Below, piece by piece: positions 9,096-18,709 of a DNA stretch of 64,000 bases. Position 1 is the stretch's first letter; each line of letters begins with the position of its first letter. The stretch is from positions 1-64,000 of the forward strand of contig NZ_WNNK01000009.1 of assembly GCF_009724245.1 (NCBI RefSeq), in the 5' to 3' direction. The notes beneath the pieces were generated by a model that was not told the DNA's origin, did no database searches, and saw only the letters and a program-made list of their open reading frames with translations. The position numbers and the translations under genes are program-made. This stretch comes from Pseudomonas spelaei. GTDB taxonomy: Bacteria > Pseudomonadota > Gammaproteobacteria > Pseudomonadales > Pseudomonadaceae.

Positions 9096-10673
9096 ATGAA
9101 TCCTCAAGCCCTCAAAGGCCCGGTCAGCCTGCTGGTCGCAGCCATGCTGCTGGCCAGCACTGCGGCCATGGCCGATGGCGCGGCGGCGGTCAAGGCGCCC
9201 ACCATCGCCAAGGAACTGCAACAGGCCAAGACCTACACCATCAGCAGCCCGCCCACCGCGCCGCTGGAACTGACCAAGCCTACGCTGCCGGATGTCTCGG
9301 GCTACACCGCCGAGGCTGCCGCGAAAAAGATTGTCCGCACCAAGGCCGGCAAAGTCAGCATCCGCCGGATGATGCAGGAAGACGCCCTCAAGGACTTTAT
9401 CGGCGGCGACAACAAGATGGCCGAATGGGTGGTACGCCAACACGGGATTCCCCAGGCGATCTTTGTCGACGACGGTTATATGAACCTCAAGGACCTGCTG
9501 AAAAAAGTGCCCCAGCAGTACCTGAGCGAAACCTCGCCGGGTGTGTTCCTGGCCAAGTTGCCGATCGTGGTCGGACGCAAGGGCATCCTGGAAATCGACA
9601 AGCAGACTCAAGAGCTGCGCCTGTCCCAGGAAGCCGGTTCGTTCCTGATCAACGACGGCCAGCTGTTTGTGCGCGACACCAAGATCACCGGCTGGCGCGA
9701 GAAGACCAACGGCCCGGCGACCTTCCAGTCGCCCAAGGAATTCCGCCCGTTCCTGCTGGCCTGGGGCGGCACCGAGACTTACATCGTCAACAGCCAGATG
9801 GCCAGCTTCGGCTACGCCAACAGTAAGTCCTACGGGGTGAGTATTTCCCAGTACACGCCGAACATGGCCAAGGTCCTCAAGCGCCCGGAACCCACCGGCT
9901 GGATCATCGGTTCCGAGTTCTCGGACATGTGGTACGGCTTCTACTGCTACGAGACCACCGGCTTTGTGATCAAGGGCAACACCTACAAAGACAACATCGT
10001 CTACGGCATTGACCCCCACGACCGTTCACATGGTTTGATCATCACCGACAACACCGTCTACGGGACGAAGAAGAAGCACGGCATCATCATTTCCCGGGAA
10101 GTGAACGACAGCTTCATCTTCAACAACCGCAGCTACGACAACAAGCTTTCGGGCCTGGTGATCGACCGTAACAGCGTCAACAACCTGATCGCCGACAACG
10201 AGATCTACCGCAACCACACCGACGGCATCACCCTCTATGAGAGCGGCGACAACCTGTTGTGGGGCAACAAGGTGATCAGCAACCGTCGCCACGGCATCCG
10301 CGTGCGTAACAGCGTGAACATTCGCCTGTACGAGAACGTCGCCATGGCCAACGGCTTGACCGGGGTCTACGGCCACATCAAGGACCTGACCGACACCGAC
10401 CGTGACATCGCCCTCGACCCGTTCGACGCCCAGGTGTCGCTGATCGTGGTCGGTGGTGAATTGGCGGCCAATGGCAGCGGGCCGCTGTCCATCGACTCGC
10501 CGTTGAGCATCGAACTGTATCGCGTGTCGATGCTTGCCCCGACCAAATCCAGCGGCATCAGCTTCTCGGGAATTCTCGGCGATCGCCAGGATGAAATTCT
10601 CGACTTGCTGGTACGCCAGCAGAAAGCCGTGCTGATCGACCCTGTCGAACGCCAGACCCAAATGCAGGACTGA
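9096..10673 (+). CDS. algG: Mannuronan C5-epimerase AlgG
   Basis: Periplasmic enzyme converting mannuronate to guluronate in the nascent polymer. The start at 9096 (MNPQALKGPVSLL) is preferred over the in-frame ATG at 9081 because GGGAG sits at 9083-9087 with good spacing; it yields 525 residues with a signal peptide ending near AMA. The C-terminal half is a right-handed beta-helix with repeated N-x-I/V turns (CASH-type repeats). The catalytic DPHDRSH motif is at about residues 306-312. AlgG is also part of the scaffold that protects the polymer from AlgL. Confidence 0.96.
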   Translation: MNPQALKGPVSLLVAAMLLASTAAMADGAAAVKAPTIAKELQQAKTYTISSPPTAPLELTKPTLPDVSGYTAEAAAKKIVRTKAGKVSIRRMMQEDALKDFIGGDNKMAEWVVRQHGIPQAIFVDDGYMNLKDLLKKVPQQYLSETSPGVFLAKLPIVVGRKGILEIDKQTQELRLSQEAGSFLINDGQLFVRDTKITGWREKTNGPATFQSPKEFRPFLLAWGGTETYIVNSQMASFGYANSKSYGVSISQYTPNMAKVLKRPEPTGWIIGSEFSDMWYGFYCYETTGFVIKGNTYKDNIVYGIDPHDRSHGLIITDNTVYGTKKKHGIIISREVNDSFIFNNRSYDNKLSGLVIDRNSVNNLIADNEIYRNHTDGITLYESGDNLLWGNKVISNRRHGIRVRNSVNIRLYENVAMANGLTGVYGHIKDLTDTDRDIALDPFDAQVSLIVVGGELAANGSGPLSIDSPLSIELYRVSMLAPTKSSGISFSGILGDRQDEILDLLVRQQKAVLIDPVERQTQMQD

Positions 10674-10675
10674 GG

Positions 10676-12133
10676 ATGACCTTTATGCACCCACACATGA
10701 TCAAACTGCTCAGCCTCTCGGGTTTGACCCTCGGCATTCTGGCGGCCAGCAGCGGCGTACGTGCCGATGAAGCGCAGGCCCCGACGTTCACCGCCGCCCC
10801 GTGCTGCAACCTGTGCCCCGAGGCGCATGACGCGAAGAACTACACCACGCGCTACCAGCAGAACTTCACCACCCTGGTGCAAGCCCAGGGCGACTGGCTG
10901 TTCCGCACCCAGGAAGACCTGCGCACCGAATTCGACACATCTCCCGCCGGCTACAAGCGCATGCAACAACTGCACGATGCGTTCAAGAGCAAGGGCGTGG
11001 AACTGGTGGTGGTGTACCAGCCGACCCGTGGCCTGGTGAACCGCAACAAGCTCAACCCCGAGGAGAAAGCCAGGTTCGATTTCGACAAGGCGCTGGGCAA
11101 CTACAAGAGCATGCTCGGCCGCTTCGCCAAGATGGGCTATGTGGTGCCGGACCTGTCGCCGTTGACCAATGAGCAATTGCCGGAAGAGCTACCGGCCCAT
11201 GATTTCTACTTCCGTGGCGACCAGCACTGGACGCCGTATGGCGCCCAACGCACGGCGAAAATCGTCGCCGCCAAGGTCAAGCAAATGCCGGAATTTGCCG
11301 ACATTCCCAAGCGCGAATTCGAGACCAAACGCTCCGGACGCATGGGCAAGACCGGCACCCTGCACAACATGGCCGGGCAACTGTGCGGCACCAGCTACGC
11401 GATCCAGTACATGGACCAGTTCACCACCGAGCCCAAGGGTGAGGCAGCCGACGGCGACCTGTTTGGTGACACCGGCAACCCGCAGATCACCCTGGTGGGC
11501 ACCAGCCACAGCGGCAAGAACTACAACTTCGCCGGCTTCCTCGAGCAGGAAATCGGTGCCGACATCCTCAACGTCGCGTTCCCCGGCGGTGGTCTGGAAG
11601 GTTCGATGCTGCAGTACCTGGGCAGTGACGAATTCCAGAAGACCCCACCGAAGATCCTGATCTGGGAGTTCTCGCCGCTGTATCGCCTGGACCAGGAAAC
11701 CATCTACCGCCAGATGATGGCGTTGCTGGACAACGGCTGTGAAGGCAAACCTGCACAGATGAGCGCCAGCACCACGTTGAAACCCGGCAAGAATGAGTTG
11801 ATGGTCAACAGCAAGAACATGGACCTGCGCAACAGCAGTCATCAGGTCGACATTCGCTTCGCCGACCCTTCGGTGAAAACCTTGCAAGCCACCCTCTGGT
11901 ACATGAACGGTCGCCACGAGGACATCAAGATCGACAAACCCTCAACATCCGATACAGACGGGCGTTTCGCCTTTGAACTGCGCACCGATGAAGACTGGGC
12001 CTCGCAAAACCTGCTGGCCGTGGAAGTGCAGGGCCCCGAGGCGGGCACTGCCGCGCAAAAAGTCGAAGCGAAAATTTGCACACGCAACGTATTCCCACGC
12101 GGTGGTCAACAGACCGCTCAGCTTGGGCAATGA
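10676..12133 (+). CDS. algX: Alginate O-acetyltransferase AlgX
   Basis: Periplasmic SGNH-like acetyltransferase plus C-terminal carbohydrate-binding module, acting last in alginate acetylation and bridging AlgK. In the 485-residue reading the catalytic set is Asp182 and His184 in RGDQHW and Ser277 in GTSHS, each exactly eight residues beyond the P. aeruginosa positions, so the triad is intact. The signal peptide ends near GVRA. ATG codons at 10676, 10685 and 10697 are all possible; GAGG overlapping the first favours 10685. The start is uncertain by a few codons. Confidence 0.95.
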   Translation: MTFMHPHMIKLLSLSGLTLGILAASSGVRADEAQAPTFTAAPCCNLCPEAHDAKNYTTRYQQNFTTLVQAQGDWLFRTQEDLRTEFDTSPAGYKRMQQLHDAFKSKGVELVVVYQPTRGLVNRNKLNPEEKARFDFDKALGNYKSMLGRFAKMGYVVPDLSPLTNEQLPEELPAHDFYFRGDQHWTPYGAQRTAKIVAAKVKQMPEFADIPKREFETKRSGRMGKTGTLHNMAGQLCGTSYAIQYMDQFTTEPKGEAADGDLFGDTGNPQITLVGTSHSGKNYNFAGFLEQEIGADILNVAFPGGGLEGSMLQYLGSDEFQKTPPKILIWEFSPLYRLDQETIYRQMMALLDNGCEGKPAQMSASTTLKPGKNELMVNSKNMDLRNSSHQVDIRFADPSVKTLQATLWYMNGRHEDIKIDKPSTSDTDGRFAFELRTDEDWASQNLLAVEVQGPEAGTAAQKVEAKICTRNVFPRGGQQTAQLGQ

Positions 12134-12141
12134 GGTTACTT

Positions 12142-13251
12142 ATGCAGAAGTTATTGATACCTACGTTACTCGGCCTGGCGATTTTCGCCGGTTCGGTCAA
12201 CGCCGCCGCGCCACTGCGTCCGCCCCAGGGTTACTTCGCACCAGTGGAAAAGTTCAAGAGCGGTGACGCCAAGGACGGCTGCGATTCAATGCCGACGCCT
12301 TACACCGGCCCACTGCAATTTCGCAGCAAATACGAAGGTTCCGACAAGGCCCGTTCGACGCTGAATGTGCAGTCGGAAAAAGCCTTTCGCGACACCACTG
12401 CCGACATCACCACCCTGGAAAAAGACACCAGCAAACGGGTGATGCAGTTCATGCGTGACGGTCGCCCGGAACAGTTGGAATGCACCCTGAACTGGCTCAC
12501 CGGCTGGGCCAAGGCCGACGCATTGATGTCCAAGGACTTCAACCACACCGGCAAGTCCATGCGCAAATGGGCGCTGGGCAGCATGGCGTCGGCCTACATC
12601 CGCTTGAAGTTCTCCGACTCCCACCCGCTGGCCAACCATCAGCAGGAGTCGCAGGTGATCGAGGCCTGGTTCAACCAGTTGGCTGATCAGGTCGTCAGCG
12701 ACTGGGACAACCTGCCGCTGGAAAAAACCAACAACCACTCTTACTGGGCCGCCTGGTCGGTGATGGCAACCTCCATCGCCACCAACCGTCGTGACCTGTT
12801 TGATTGGGCGGTGAAGGAATACAAGGTCGGCGCCAATCAGGTCGACGACCAGGGCTTTTTGCCTAACGAATTGAAGCGCCAGCAACGCGCCTTGTCGTAC
12901 CACAACTACGCCCTGCCGCCGCTGGCGATGATCGCCAGCTTTGCCCTGGTCAACGGTGTGGACCTGCGCCAGGAAAACAACAGCGCGCTCAAGCGCCTGG
13001 GCGACAAGGTACTGGCCGGGGTCAAGGACCCGAACATCTTCGAGCAGAAGAACGGCAAAGAACAGGACATGAAAGACCTGAAGGAAGACATGAAATTCGC
13101 CTGGCTCGAACCCTTCTGCACCCTCTACACCTGTGCACCGGAGGTGATCGAGCGCAAGCATCAGATGCAGCCGTTCAAGACGTTCCGGCTTGGGGGTGAC
13201 CTGACCAAGGTCTACGACCCGGCGCATGAGAAAGGTAACAAGGGTATCTGA
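12142..13251 (+). CDS. algL: Alginate lyase AlgL
   Basis: Periplasmic PL5 polymannuronate lyase that clears misdirected alginate by beta-elimination. The start at 12142 ([12 protein letters not shown]) has GAGG at 12132-12135; an ATG at 12130 overlapping the algX stop is an alternative. The 369-residue product has a signal peptide ending near NAAA, the KYEGSD segment, and the catalytic NNHSYWAAW motif with the active-site Asn/His. The conserved [14 protein letters not shown] segment, which includes tyrosine, is present. A REP pair and a GC-rich hairpin follow before algI. Confidence 0.96.
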   Translation: MQKLLIPTLLGLAIFAGSVNAAAPLRPPQGYFAPVEKFKSGDAKDGCDSMPTPYTGPLQFRSKYEGSDKARSTLNVQSEKAFRDTTADITTLEKDTSKRVMQFMRDGRPEQLECTLNWLTGWAKADALMSKDFNHTGKSMRKWALGSMASAYIRLKFSDSHPLANHQQESQVIEAWFNQLADQVVSDWDNLPLEKTNNHSYWAAWSVMATSIATNRRDLFDWAVKEYKVGANQVDDQGFLPNELKRQQRALSYHNYALPPLAMIASFALVNGVDLRQENNSALKRLGDKVLAGVKDPNIFEQKNGKEQDMKDLKEDMKFAWLEPFCTLYTCAPEVIERKHQMQPFKTFRLGGDLTKVYDPAHEKGNKGI

Positions 13252-13281
13252 TACAAAACTTGCGGTTGGACTCGGTCCAAA

Positions 13282-13371
13282 TGTGGGAGCTGGCTTGCCT
13301 GCGATAACGATACGACATTCAGCATTGATGTCGGCAGATACACCGCCATCGCAGGCAAGCCAGCTCCCACA
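13282..13371. repeat. REP pair between algL and algI
   Basis: Inverted TGTGGGAGCTGGCTTGCCTG and GCAAGCCAGCTCCCACA arms spanning 90 bases, the typical GTGGGAG-outward orientation. It lies in the 229-base gap between algL and algI and is transcribed with the operon. Confidence 0.92.
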
Positions 13372-13403
13372 CTGATTCGGTTCTAACCGTGAAATGTAAT
13401 ACC

Positions 13404-13433
13404 GCCCCCCACGCATTTCCGTGGGGGGTTTGG
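13404..13433 (+). terminator. GC-rich hairpin between algL and algI (possible attenuator)
   Basis: CCCCCCACG at 13405-13413 pairs with CGTGGGGGG at 13420-13428 around a six-base loop, followed only by TTT and then a run of eight G. The stem is very strong but the T tract is too short for a full intrinsic terminator. It could be a partial terminator, an RNA stabiliser for the upstream segment, or both. It stands 48 bases before algI. Confidence 0.45.
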
Positions 13434-13480
13434 GGGGGGCCGTTGGCCCTTGACTGTTGGTTAAACATGGAGAGATCGGG

Positions 13481-14905
13481 ATGGTTTTCTCGTCCAATGT
13501 GTTCCTGTTTCTGTTCTTGCCGATCTTTCTCGGCTTGTACTACTTGAGCGGGCAACGCTATCGCAATCTGCTGCTGCTGATTGCCAGCTACGTGTTCTAC
13601 GCCTGGTGGCGGGTGGACTTCCTGGCGCTGTTCGCCGCCGTCACCCTGTGGAATTACTGGATCGGCCTCAAGGTCGGTGCGGCAGGCGTGCGCACCAAGC
13701 CGGCCCAGCGCTGGCTGTTGTTAGGCGTGGCCGTCGACCTGTGCATCCTCGGCTACTTCAAGTACGCCAACTTCGGGGTCGACAGCATCAACCTGATGAT
13801 GAAGTCAGCGGGCCTGGAGCCGTTCATCCTCACCCATGTGCTGTTGCCGATCGGGATTTCGTTCTACATCTTCGAGTCCATCAGCTACATCATCGACGTG
13901 TATCGCGGCGACACCCCGGCCACCCGCAACCTCATCGACTTTGCGGCGTTCGTGGCGATCTTCCCGCACCTGATCGCAGGCCCGGTGCTGCGCTTTCGTG
14001 ACCTGGCGGACCAGTTCAATAACCGCACCCACACCCTCGACAAATTCTCCGAGGGCTGCACGCGCTTCATGCAGGGTTTCATCAAGAAGGTGTTCATCGC
14101 CGACACCCTGGCGGTGGTTGCCGACCATTGCTTCGCCCTGCAAAACCCCACCACCGGCGATGCCTGGCTCGGTGCGCTGGCCTACACCGCGCAGCTGTAC
14201 TTCGACTTCTCCGGCTACAGCGACATGGCAATCGGTTTGGGCCTGATGATGGGTTTCCGTTTCATGGAAAACTTCAAGCAGCCCTACATCAGCCAGTCGA
14301 TCACCGAGTTCTGGCGGCGCTGGCACATCAGCCTGTCCACCTGGTTGCGCGATTACCTGTACATCACGTTGGGCGGCAACCGCAAAGGCACACTCACCAC
14401 TTACCGCAATCTGTTCCTGACCATGTTGCTGGGCGGTCTGTGGCACGGCGCGAACATCACCTACATCGTCTGGGGTGCCTGGCACGGCATGTGGCTGGCG
14501 ATTGAAAAAGCCATCGGCCTCAACACCTCGCCACGCCGCTTCAACCCGATCCGCTGGGCCCTGACGTTCTTGCTGGTGGTGATGGGCTGGGTGATCTTCC
14601 GCGCCGAAAACCTGCACGTCGCCGGCCGTATGTACGGCGCGATGTTCAGCTTTGGCGACTGGTCGCTGTCGGAACTCAACCGCGCCAGCCTTACCGGCCT
14701 GCAAGTGGCAACCCTGGTGGTGGCGTATGCAACGTTGGCGTTCTTCGGGTTGCGGGATTTCTACCGCGATCACCCAAGCGCCCCTGGCCTGGTCAAGTCC
14801 GTACCGGGCTACGCCATGCGGGCTTCTGTGCTGCTGTTGTTTGCCGCCTCGATTCTCAAACTGTCGGCGCAGAGTTTCTCGCCGTTCCTTTACTTCCAAT
14901 TTTGA
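13481..14905 (+). CDS. algI: Alginate acetylation membrane protein AlgI (MBOAT)
   Basis: Inner-membrane O-acyltransferase of the MBOAT family that passes acetyl groups from a cytoplasmic donor to the periplasm for alginate modification. The start at 13481 (MVFSSNVFLFLFLP) has GGAG upstream and gives 474 residues. Many hydrophobic segments are visible. The MBOAT catalytic histidine is His322 in GGLWHGAN, the same number as in P. aeruginosa. Ten bases separate it from algJ. Confidence 0.97.
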   Translation: MVFSSNVFLFLFLPIFLGLYYLSGQRYRNLLLLIASYVFYAWWRVDFLALFAAVTLWNYWIGLKVGAAGVRTKPAQRWLLLGVAVDLCILGYFKYANFGVDSINLMMKSAGLEPFILTHVLLPIGISFYIFESISYIIDVYRGDTPATRNLIDFAAFVAIFPHLIAGPVLRFRDLADQFNNRTHTLDKFSEGCTRFMQGFIKKVFIADTLAVVADHCFALQNPTTGDAWLGALAYTAQLYFDFSGYSDMAIGLGLMMGFRFMENFKQPYISQSITEFWRRWHISLSTWLRDYLYITLGGNRKGTLTTYRNLFLTMLLGGLWHGANITYIVWGAWHGMWLAIEKAIGLNTSPRRFNPIRWALTFLLVVMGWVIFRAENLHVAGRMYGAMFSFGDWSLSELNRASLTGLQVATLVVAYATLAFFGLRDFYRDHPSAPGLVKSVPGYAMRASVLLLFAASILKLSAQSFSPFLYFQF

Positions 14906-14915
14906 GGGAGCCGAC

Positions 14916-16088
14916 ATGACCCGTTCATTCCGCGTGCTCTATATCGCCCTGTTCCTGGCCTTGCTGCTGGTACTGGGCCTATGGTCGATGCGCAGTTTCT
15001 TCGGCTTCAGCACCAACGCCGATGCCACGGTGCTCAACGGTCGCTGGACCAAGGCCATCGAGACCCACTACGACGACCAGTTCCCGATCAAGCGCCTGGG
15101 CACCAACCTCTGGGCGGCGCTGGACTACAAGCTGTTCAATGAGGGCCGCCCCGGTGTGGTGCTGGGCCGCGATCACTGGTTGTACAGCGACGAGGAGTTC
15201 AACCCCGCCGCCAACGAAGACCAGAACCTGCAAGGCAACTACGCGCTGGTGGAAGGTGTGCGCCAGAAGCTCCAGGCCCAGGGCATTCAGTTGGTGATGG
15301 CGATTGTGCCGGCCAAGGTGCGCCTGTATCCGGAACACTTGGGTGAAGTGCAACCGGCGAGTATCCATGCCGGCCTCTACCAGGACTTCCATGCGCACAT
15401 GGCCGCCGACAAGATCCTCGCCCCGGACCTGATGGGCCCGCTGCAACAGGCCAAGCTTCACGGCCAGCAAGTGTTCCTGCGCACCGATACCCACTGGACT
15501 CCGGATGGCGCCGAAGTGGCCGCCCAGCAGTTGGCCAAGTTCATTGCTGACAAGACCCCGCTCAGTGGTGAGCCCCAGCGCTTTATCACCGAGGCCGAGA
15601 CCACCTCGCCGCACAACGGCGACCTGCGCCTGTTCTTGCCTCTGGACCCGCTGTTCGAAGACCTGATGCCGCCCAAGGAACCACTGCAAAAACGCGTCAC
15701 CCATGCAGCGGAAAACAAAGGGGATGACGCCTTGTTCGCCGACAGCGAAGTACCGGTCGCGTTGGTGGGCACCAGCTACAGCGCCAACCCCAACTGGAAC
15801 TTTGTCGGGGCCCTCAAGCAAGCCCTGGGCAGTGACGTCATCAACTACTCCGAAGACGGCCACGGCCCGATCCTGCCGATGCTCAGCTACCTGAAAAGCG
15901 ACGACTTCAAGAACAGCCCGCCCCAGGTGCTGATCTGGGAGTTCCCTGAACGTTATCTGCCCGTAAACAACGAAATCGGCGATGCCGACCCGCAGTGGGT
16001 CGCGCAGCTTAAACAAGCCGGTACGCGCCAACAGAACATGGCACTTAATGCCCAAACACCCGAGACGCCCAACCGGGCGCAAAACTGA
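14916..16088 (+). CDS. algJ: Alginate O-acetyltransferase AlgJ
   Basis: Membrane-anchored periplasmic SGNH-like protein, a paralogue of AlgX, needed for alginate acetylation. The start at 14916 after GAGGGAG gives 390 residues. One N-terminal uncleaved membrane segment covers about residues 8-28. The catalytic set is Asp191 and His193 in RTDTHW and Ser287 in GTSYS. The open frame extends upstream into algI but no better start is there. Confidence 0.95.
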   Translation: MTRSFRVLYIALFLALLLVLGLWSMRSFFGFSTNADATVLNGRWTKAIETHYDDQFPIKRLGTNLWAALDYKLFNEGRPGVVLGRDHWLYSDEEFNPAANEDQNLQGNYALVEGVRQKLQAQGIQLVMAIVPAKVRLYPEHLGEVQPASIHAGLYQDFHAHMAADKILAPDLMGPLQQAKLHGQQVFLRTDTHWTPDGAEVAAQQLAKFIADKTPLSGEPQRFITEAETTSPHNGDLRLFLPLDPLFEDLMPPKEPLQKRVTHAAENKGDDALFADSEVPVALVGTSYSANPNWNFVGALKQALGSDVINYSEDGHGPILPMLSYLKSDDFKNSPPQVLIWEFPERYLPVNNEIGDADPQWVAQLKQAGTRQQNMALNAQTPETPNRAQN

Positions 16089-16104
16089 AAGAGAGGTAAC
16101 TCAC

Positions 16105-16761
16105 ATGACTTTCACTACGAATGCGCGCCATCTCGCCAAGACCTTTGCACTGGTTGCCGGCATGAGCGTTGTATCAATGTCCGCCTTCGCCGGTGGCGAC
16201 GCCGCCCTCTACGGCCCTGTCGCCCCGAAAGGCTCCAGCTTTGTGCGGGTCTACAACGCCAGCAACCAGGAAGTCAGCGCCACCGTTGGCAGCACCAACT
16301 TGAGCGACGTCGCACCGCTGGCCAGCAGTGACTTCAGCTTCATGCCGGGCGGCGACTACAGCGCCAAGGTCGGCAGCCAGTCGTTGCCGGTCAAGCTGGC
16401 CGCCGATCACTACTACACCCTGGTCAACAGCGGCAGCGGCCAACCGCAGCTGATCGAAGAACCGCCGTTCAAGAACAAGCAGAAATCCCTGGTGCGGGTA
16501 CAGAACCTCAGCGACAAGGCCCTGACCCTGAAAACCGCTGACGGCAAGACCAAGGTCGTCGACACCGTGGCCGCGAAAAGCCGTGGCGAACGCGAGATCA
16601 ACCCGGTGAAGGTCACCCTGGCGCTGTATGACGGCGACCAGAAAGTCGGCGACGTGAAGCCGGTTGCGCTGGAGCGTGGTGAAGCGGCAGTGCTGTATGT
16701 CACCGGTTCCGGTTCGAGCCTGTCGCCAGTGTGGGTAAAACGCCCGGTATCGACTCGCTGA
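16105..16761 (+). CDS. algF: Alginate acetylation adaptor AlgF
   Basis: Periplasmic 218-residue protein with a signal peptide ending near AFA and two beta-rich domains. AlgF has no catalytic motif and is thought to link AlgI, AlgJ and AlgX so that acetyl groups pass between them. The start at 16105 is supported by AGAGG nine bases upstream. It is followed by a REP pair before algA. Confidence 0.93.
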   Translation: MTFTTNARHLAKTFALVAGMSVVSMSAFAGGDAALYGPVAPKGSSFVRVYNASNQEVSATVGSTNLSDVAPLASSDFSFMPGGDYSAKVGSQSLPVKLAADHYYTLVNSGSGQPQLIEEPPFKNKQKSLVRVQNLSDKALTLKTADGKTKVVDTVAAKSRGEREINPVKVTLALYDGDQKVGDVKPVALERGEAAVLYVTGSGSSLSPVWVKRPVSTR

Positions 16762-16788
16762 TCCAATTTTCAAATTGACGCGTTCCCC

Positions 16789-16876
16789 TGTGGGAGCTGG
16801 CTTGCCTGCGATGCAGGCGACTGGGTATTTCAGACATACCGAGGTGATGCTATCGCGGGCAAGCCCGGCTCCCACA
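16789..16876. repeat. REP pair between algF and algA
   Basis: The left arm TGTGGGAGCTGGCTTGCCTG and the right arm GGGCAAGCCCGGCTCCCACA are different sub-variants of the same REP, facing each other over 88 bases. It occupies the 224-base algF-algA gap. Confidence 0.88.
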
Positions 16877-16985
16877 TAAGCCAGTTCCCACAAGGACCGA
16901 GGCGTCAATTCGAACCGAGACAAAAACAAGAGTGAAACGACAGAACGCAGTAGCTCTAACCCATATCGATTCAAGGAGAAACACC

Positions 16986-18437
16986 ATGATTCCAGTCATC
17001 CTTTCCGGTGGTAGCGGCTCACGTCTTTGGCCGCTTTCCCGTAAACAGTTTCCCAAGCAATTCCTCGCCTTGACCGGCGAACACACGCTGTTCCAGCAAA
17101 CCCTGGAGCGCCTGGTATTCGAAGGCATGGACGCGCCCATCGTGGTCTGCAACAAAGACCACCGTTTTATCGTCAACGAGCAACTGAGCGCTCGAAAACT
17201 GGAAACCCAGCGCATCCTGATGGAGCCCTTCGGCCGTAACACCGCGCCAGCCGTGGCCCTGACCGCGATGATGCTGGTCAATGAAGGCCGTGACGAGTTG
17301 ATGCTGGTGCTGCCGGCTGACCACGTACTGGACGACCAGAAAGCCCTGCAACGCGCCCTGGCCCTGGCCACCGTGGCAGCCGAGCGCGGCGAGATGGTGC
17401 TGTTCGGCGTACCGGCCACCCGTCCGGAAACCGGCTACGGCTACATCAAGTCGACCAATGATTCGCTGCTGCCCGAAGGCGTCAGCCGCGTGTCGCAGTT
17501 CGTCGAGAAACCCGATGAGAAACGCGCCACCGAGTTCGTCAAAAGCGGTGGCTATTTCTGGAACAGCGGCATGTTTCTGTTCCGTGCCAGCCGCTTCCTC
17601 GAAGAGTTGAAAAAACACGACCCGGACATCTACGACACCTGCCTGCTGACCCTGGAACGCAGCGAACAAACCGCCGACACCGTAACCTTCGACGAAGCCA
17701 CGTTTGCCTGCTGCCCGGACAACTCCATCGACTACGCGGTGATGGAAAAAACCCAACGCGCCTGCGTGGTGCCGCTGAGTGCCGGCTGGAGTGACGTGGG
17801 TTGCTGGGCATCGCTGTGGAGCGTCAATGAAAAAGACGCCAACGGCAACGTCAGCAAGGGTGACGTCGTGATTCAGGACAGCCGCAACTGCATGATCCAC
17901 GGCAACGGCAAACTGGTGTCGGTGATCGGCCTGGACAATATCGTGGTGGTGGAAACCAAGGACGCGATGATGATTGCCCACAAGGACAAGGTCCAGGGCG
18001 TCAAGCAGATGGTCAACACCCTCAACGACCAGGGTCGCAGCGAAACCCAGAATCACTGCGAGGTCTACCGTCCGTGGGGTTCCTACGACTCGGTGGACAT
18101 GGGCGGCCGGTTCCAGGTCAAGCACATCTCGGTCAAGCCGGGGGCGTGCCTGTCGTTGCAGATGCACCACCACCGCGCCGAACACTGGATCGTGGTCAGC
18201 GGCACCGCCGAAGTCACCTGTGACGAGAACGTGTTCCTGCTCACGGAAAACCAGTCCACCTACATCCCGATTGCCTCGGTACACCGTCTGCGTAACCCCG
18301 GCAAGATCCCGTTGGAGATCATCGAAGTGCAGTCGGGCAGCTATCTGGGTGAAGACGATATCGAGCGGTTTGAAGATATCTACGGGCGCTCCACGCCGAT
18401 TGAGCGTGGGGTTTCGGTGAAAACCATCGCCCAGTAA
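16986..18437 (+). CDS. algA: Bifunctional mannose-6-P isomerase / GDP-mannose pyrophosphorylase AlgA
   Basis: Supplies GDP-mannose: it isomerises fructose-6-P to mannose-6-P, and after AlgC it transfers mannose-1-P to GTP. The start at 16986 (MIPVILSGGSGSRLWPLSRK) has AAGGAG upstream, giving 483 residues. The N-terminal nucleotidyltransferase has GGSGSRLWP at residues 8-16 and FVEKP. The C-terminal cupin isomerase domain carries QMHHHRAEHW at about 392-401 with metal ligands. Last gene of the operon, before a strong terminator. Confidence 0.97.
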   Translation: MIPVILSGGSGSRLWPLSRKQFPKQFLALTGEHTLFQQTLERLVFEGMDAPIVVCNKDHRFIVNEQLSARKLETQRILMEPFGRNTAPAVALTAMMLVNEGRDELMLVLPADHVLDDQKALQRALALATVAAERGEMVLFGVPATRPETGYGYIKSTNDSLLPEGVSRVSQFVEKPDEKRATEFVKSGGYFWNSGMFLFRASRFLEELKKHDPDIYDTCLLTLERSEQTADTVTFDEATFACCPDNSIDYAVMEKTQRACVVPLSAGWSDVGCWASLWSVNEKDANGNVSKGDVVIQDSRNCMIHGNGKLVSVIGLDNIVVVETKDAMMIAHKDKVQGVKQMVNTLNDQGRSETQNHCEVYRPWGSYDSVDMGGRFQVKHISVKPGACLSLQMHHHRAEHWIVVSGTAEVTCDENVFLLTENQSTYIPIASVHRLRNPGKIPLEIIEVQSGSYLGEDDIERFEDIYGRSTPIERGVSVKTIAQ

Positions 18438-18450
18438 CCGGTAAAAAAAG

Positions 18451-18511
18451 AAGCCCTCGTCCAGCCGACTGCGTCCCCTATCCGCAGCCGGTTGGGCGGG
18501 GGCTTTTTCTT
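18451..18511 (+). terminator. Rho-independent terminator of the alginate operon
   Basis: AAGCCCTCGTCCAGCCGACT at 18451-18470 and the three bases after it pair over 23 positions with 18484-18506, with G-U pairs and one mismatch, followed by TTTTTCTT. It begins 13 bases after the algA stop. Confidence 0.88.
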
Positions 18512-18538
18512 GGGATTCTTTGGTGAATGTGAAACCCT

Positions 18539-18623
18539 CATCGCAGGCAAGCCAGCTCCCACCTTCGACCGCGTACATCATTTGGCATGCGCTCAAAATG
18601 TGGGAGCTGGCTTGCCTGCGATG
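18539..18623. repeat. Inside-out REP pair
   Basis: CATCGCAGGCAAGCCAGCTC on the left and GAGCTGGCTTGCCTGCGATG on the right, so the GCGAT ends point outward and the GTGGGAG ends inward. This is opposite to the usual REP pair seen at 13282. It is separate from the terminator just before it. Confidence 0.88.
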
Positions 18624-18709
18624 GCGCCCGAAAACACACCACAGAACCTCGGATAGTCAATCCGGCTCCCCCACAGTAGGATGGTTTATCCGCTCACGAG
18701 GTTGCCATC

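Noticed and set aside
7399..9096. 565-residue antisense frame over algK/algE
   Set aside because: Spans the boundary of two genuine genes on the other strand and shows only low-complexity Val/Gly/Ala sequence, typical of a codon shadow.
13252..13480. Possible CRISPR-like repeats in the intergenic gaps
   Set aside because: The repeats are inverted pairs, not regularly spaced direct repeats with unique spacers; they are REP elements, and no cas gene is present.
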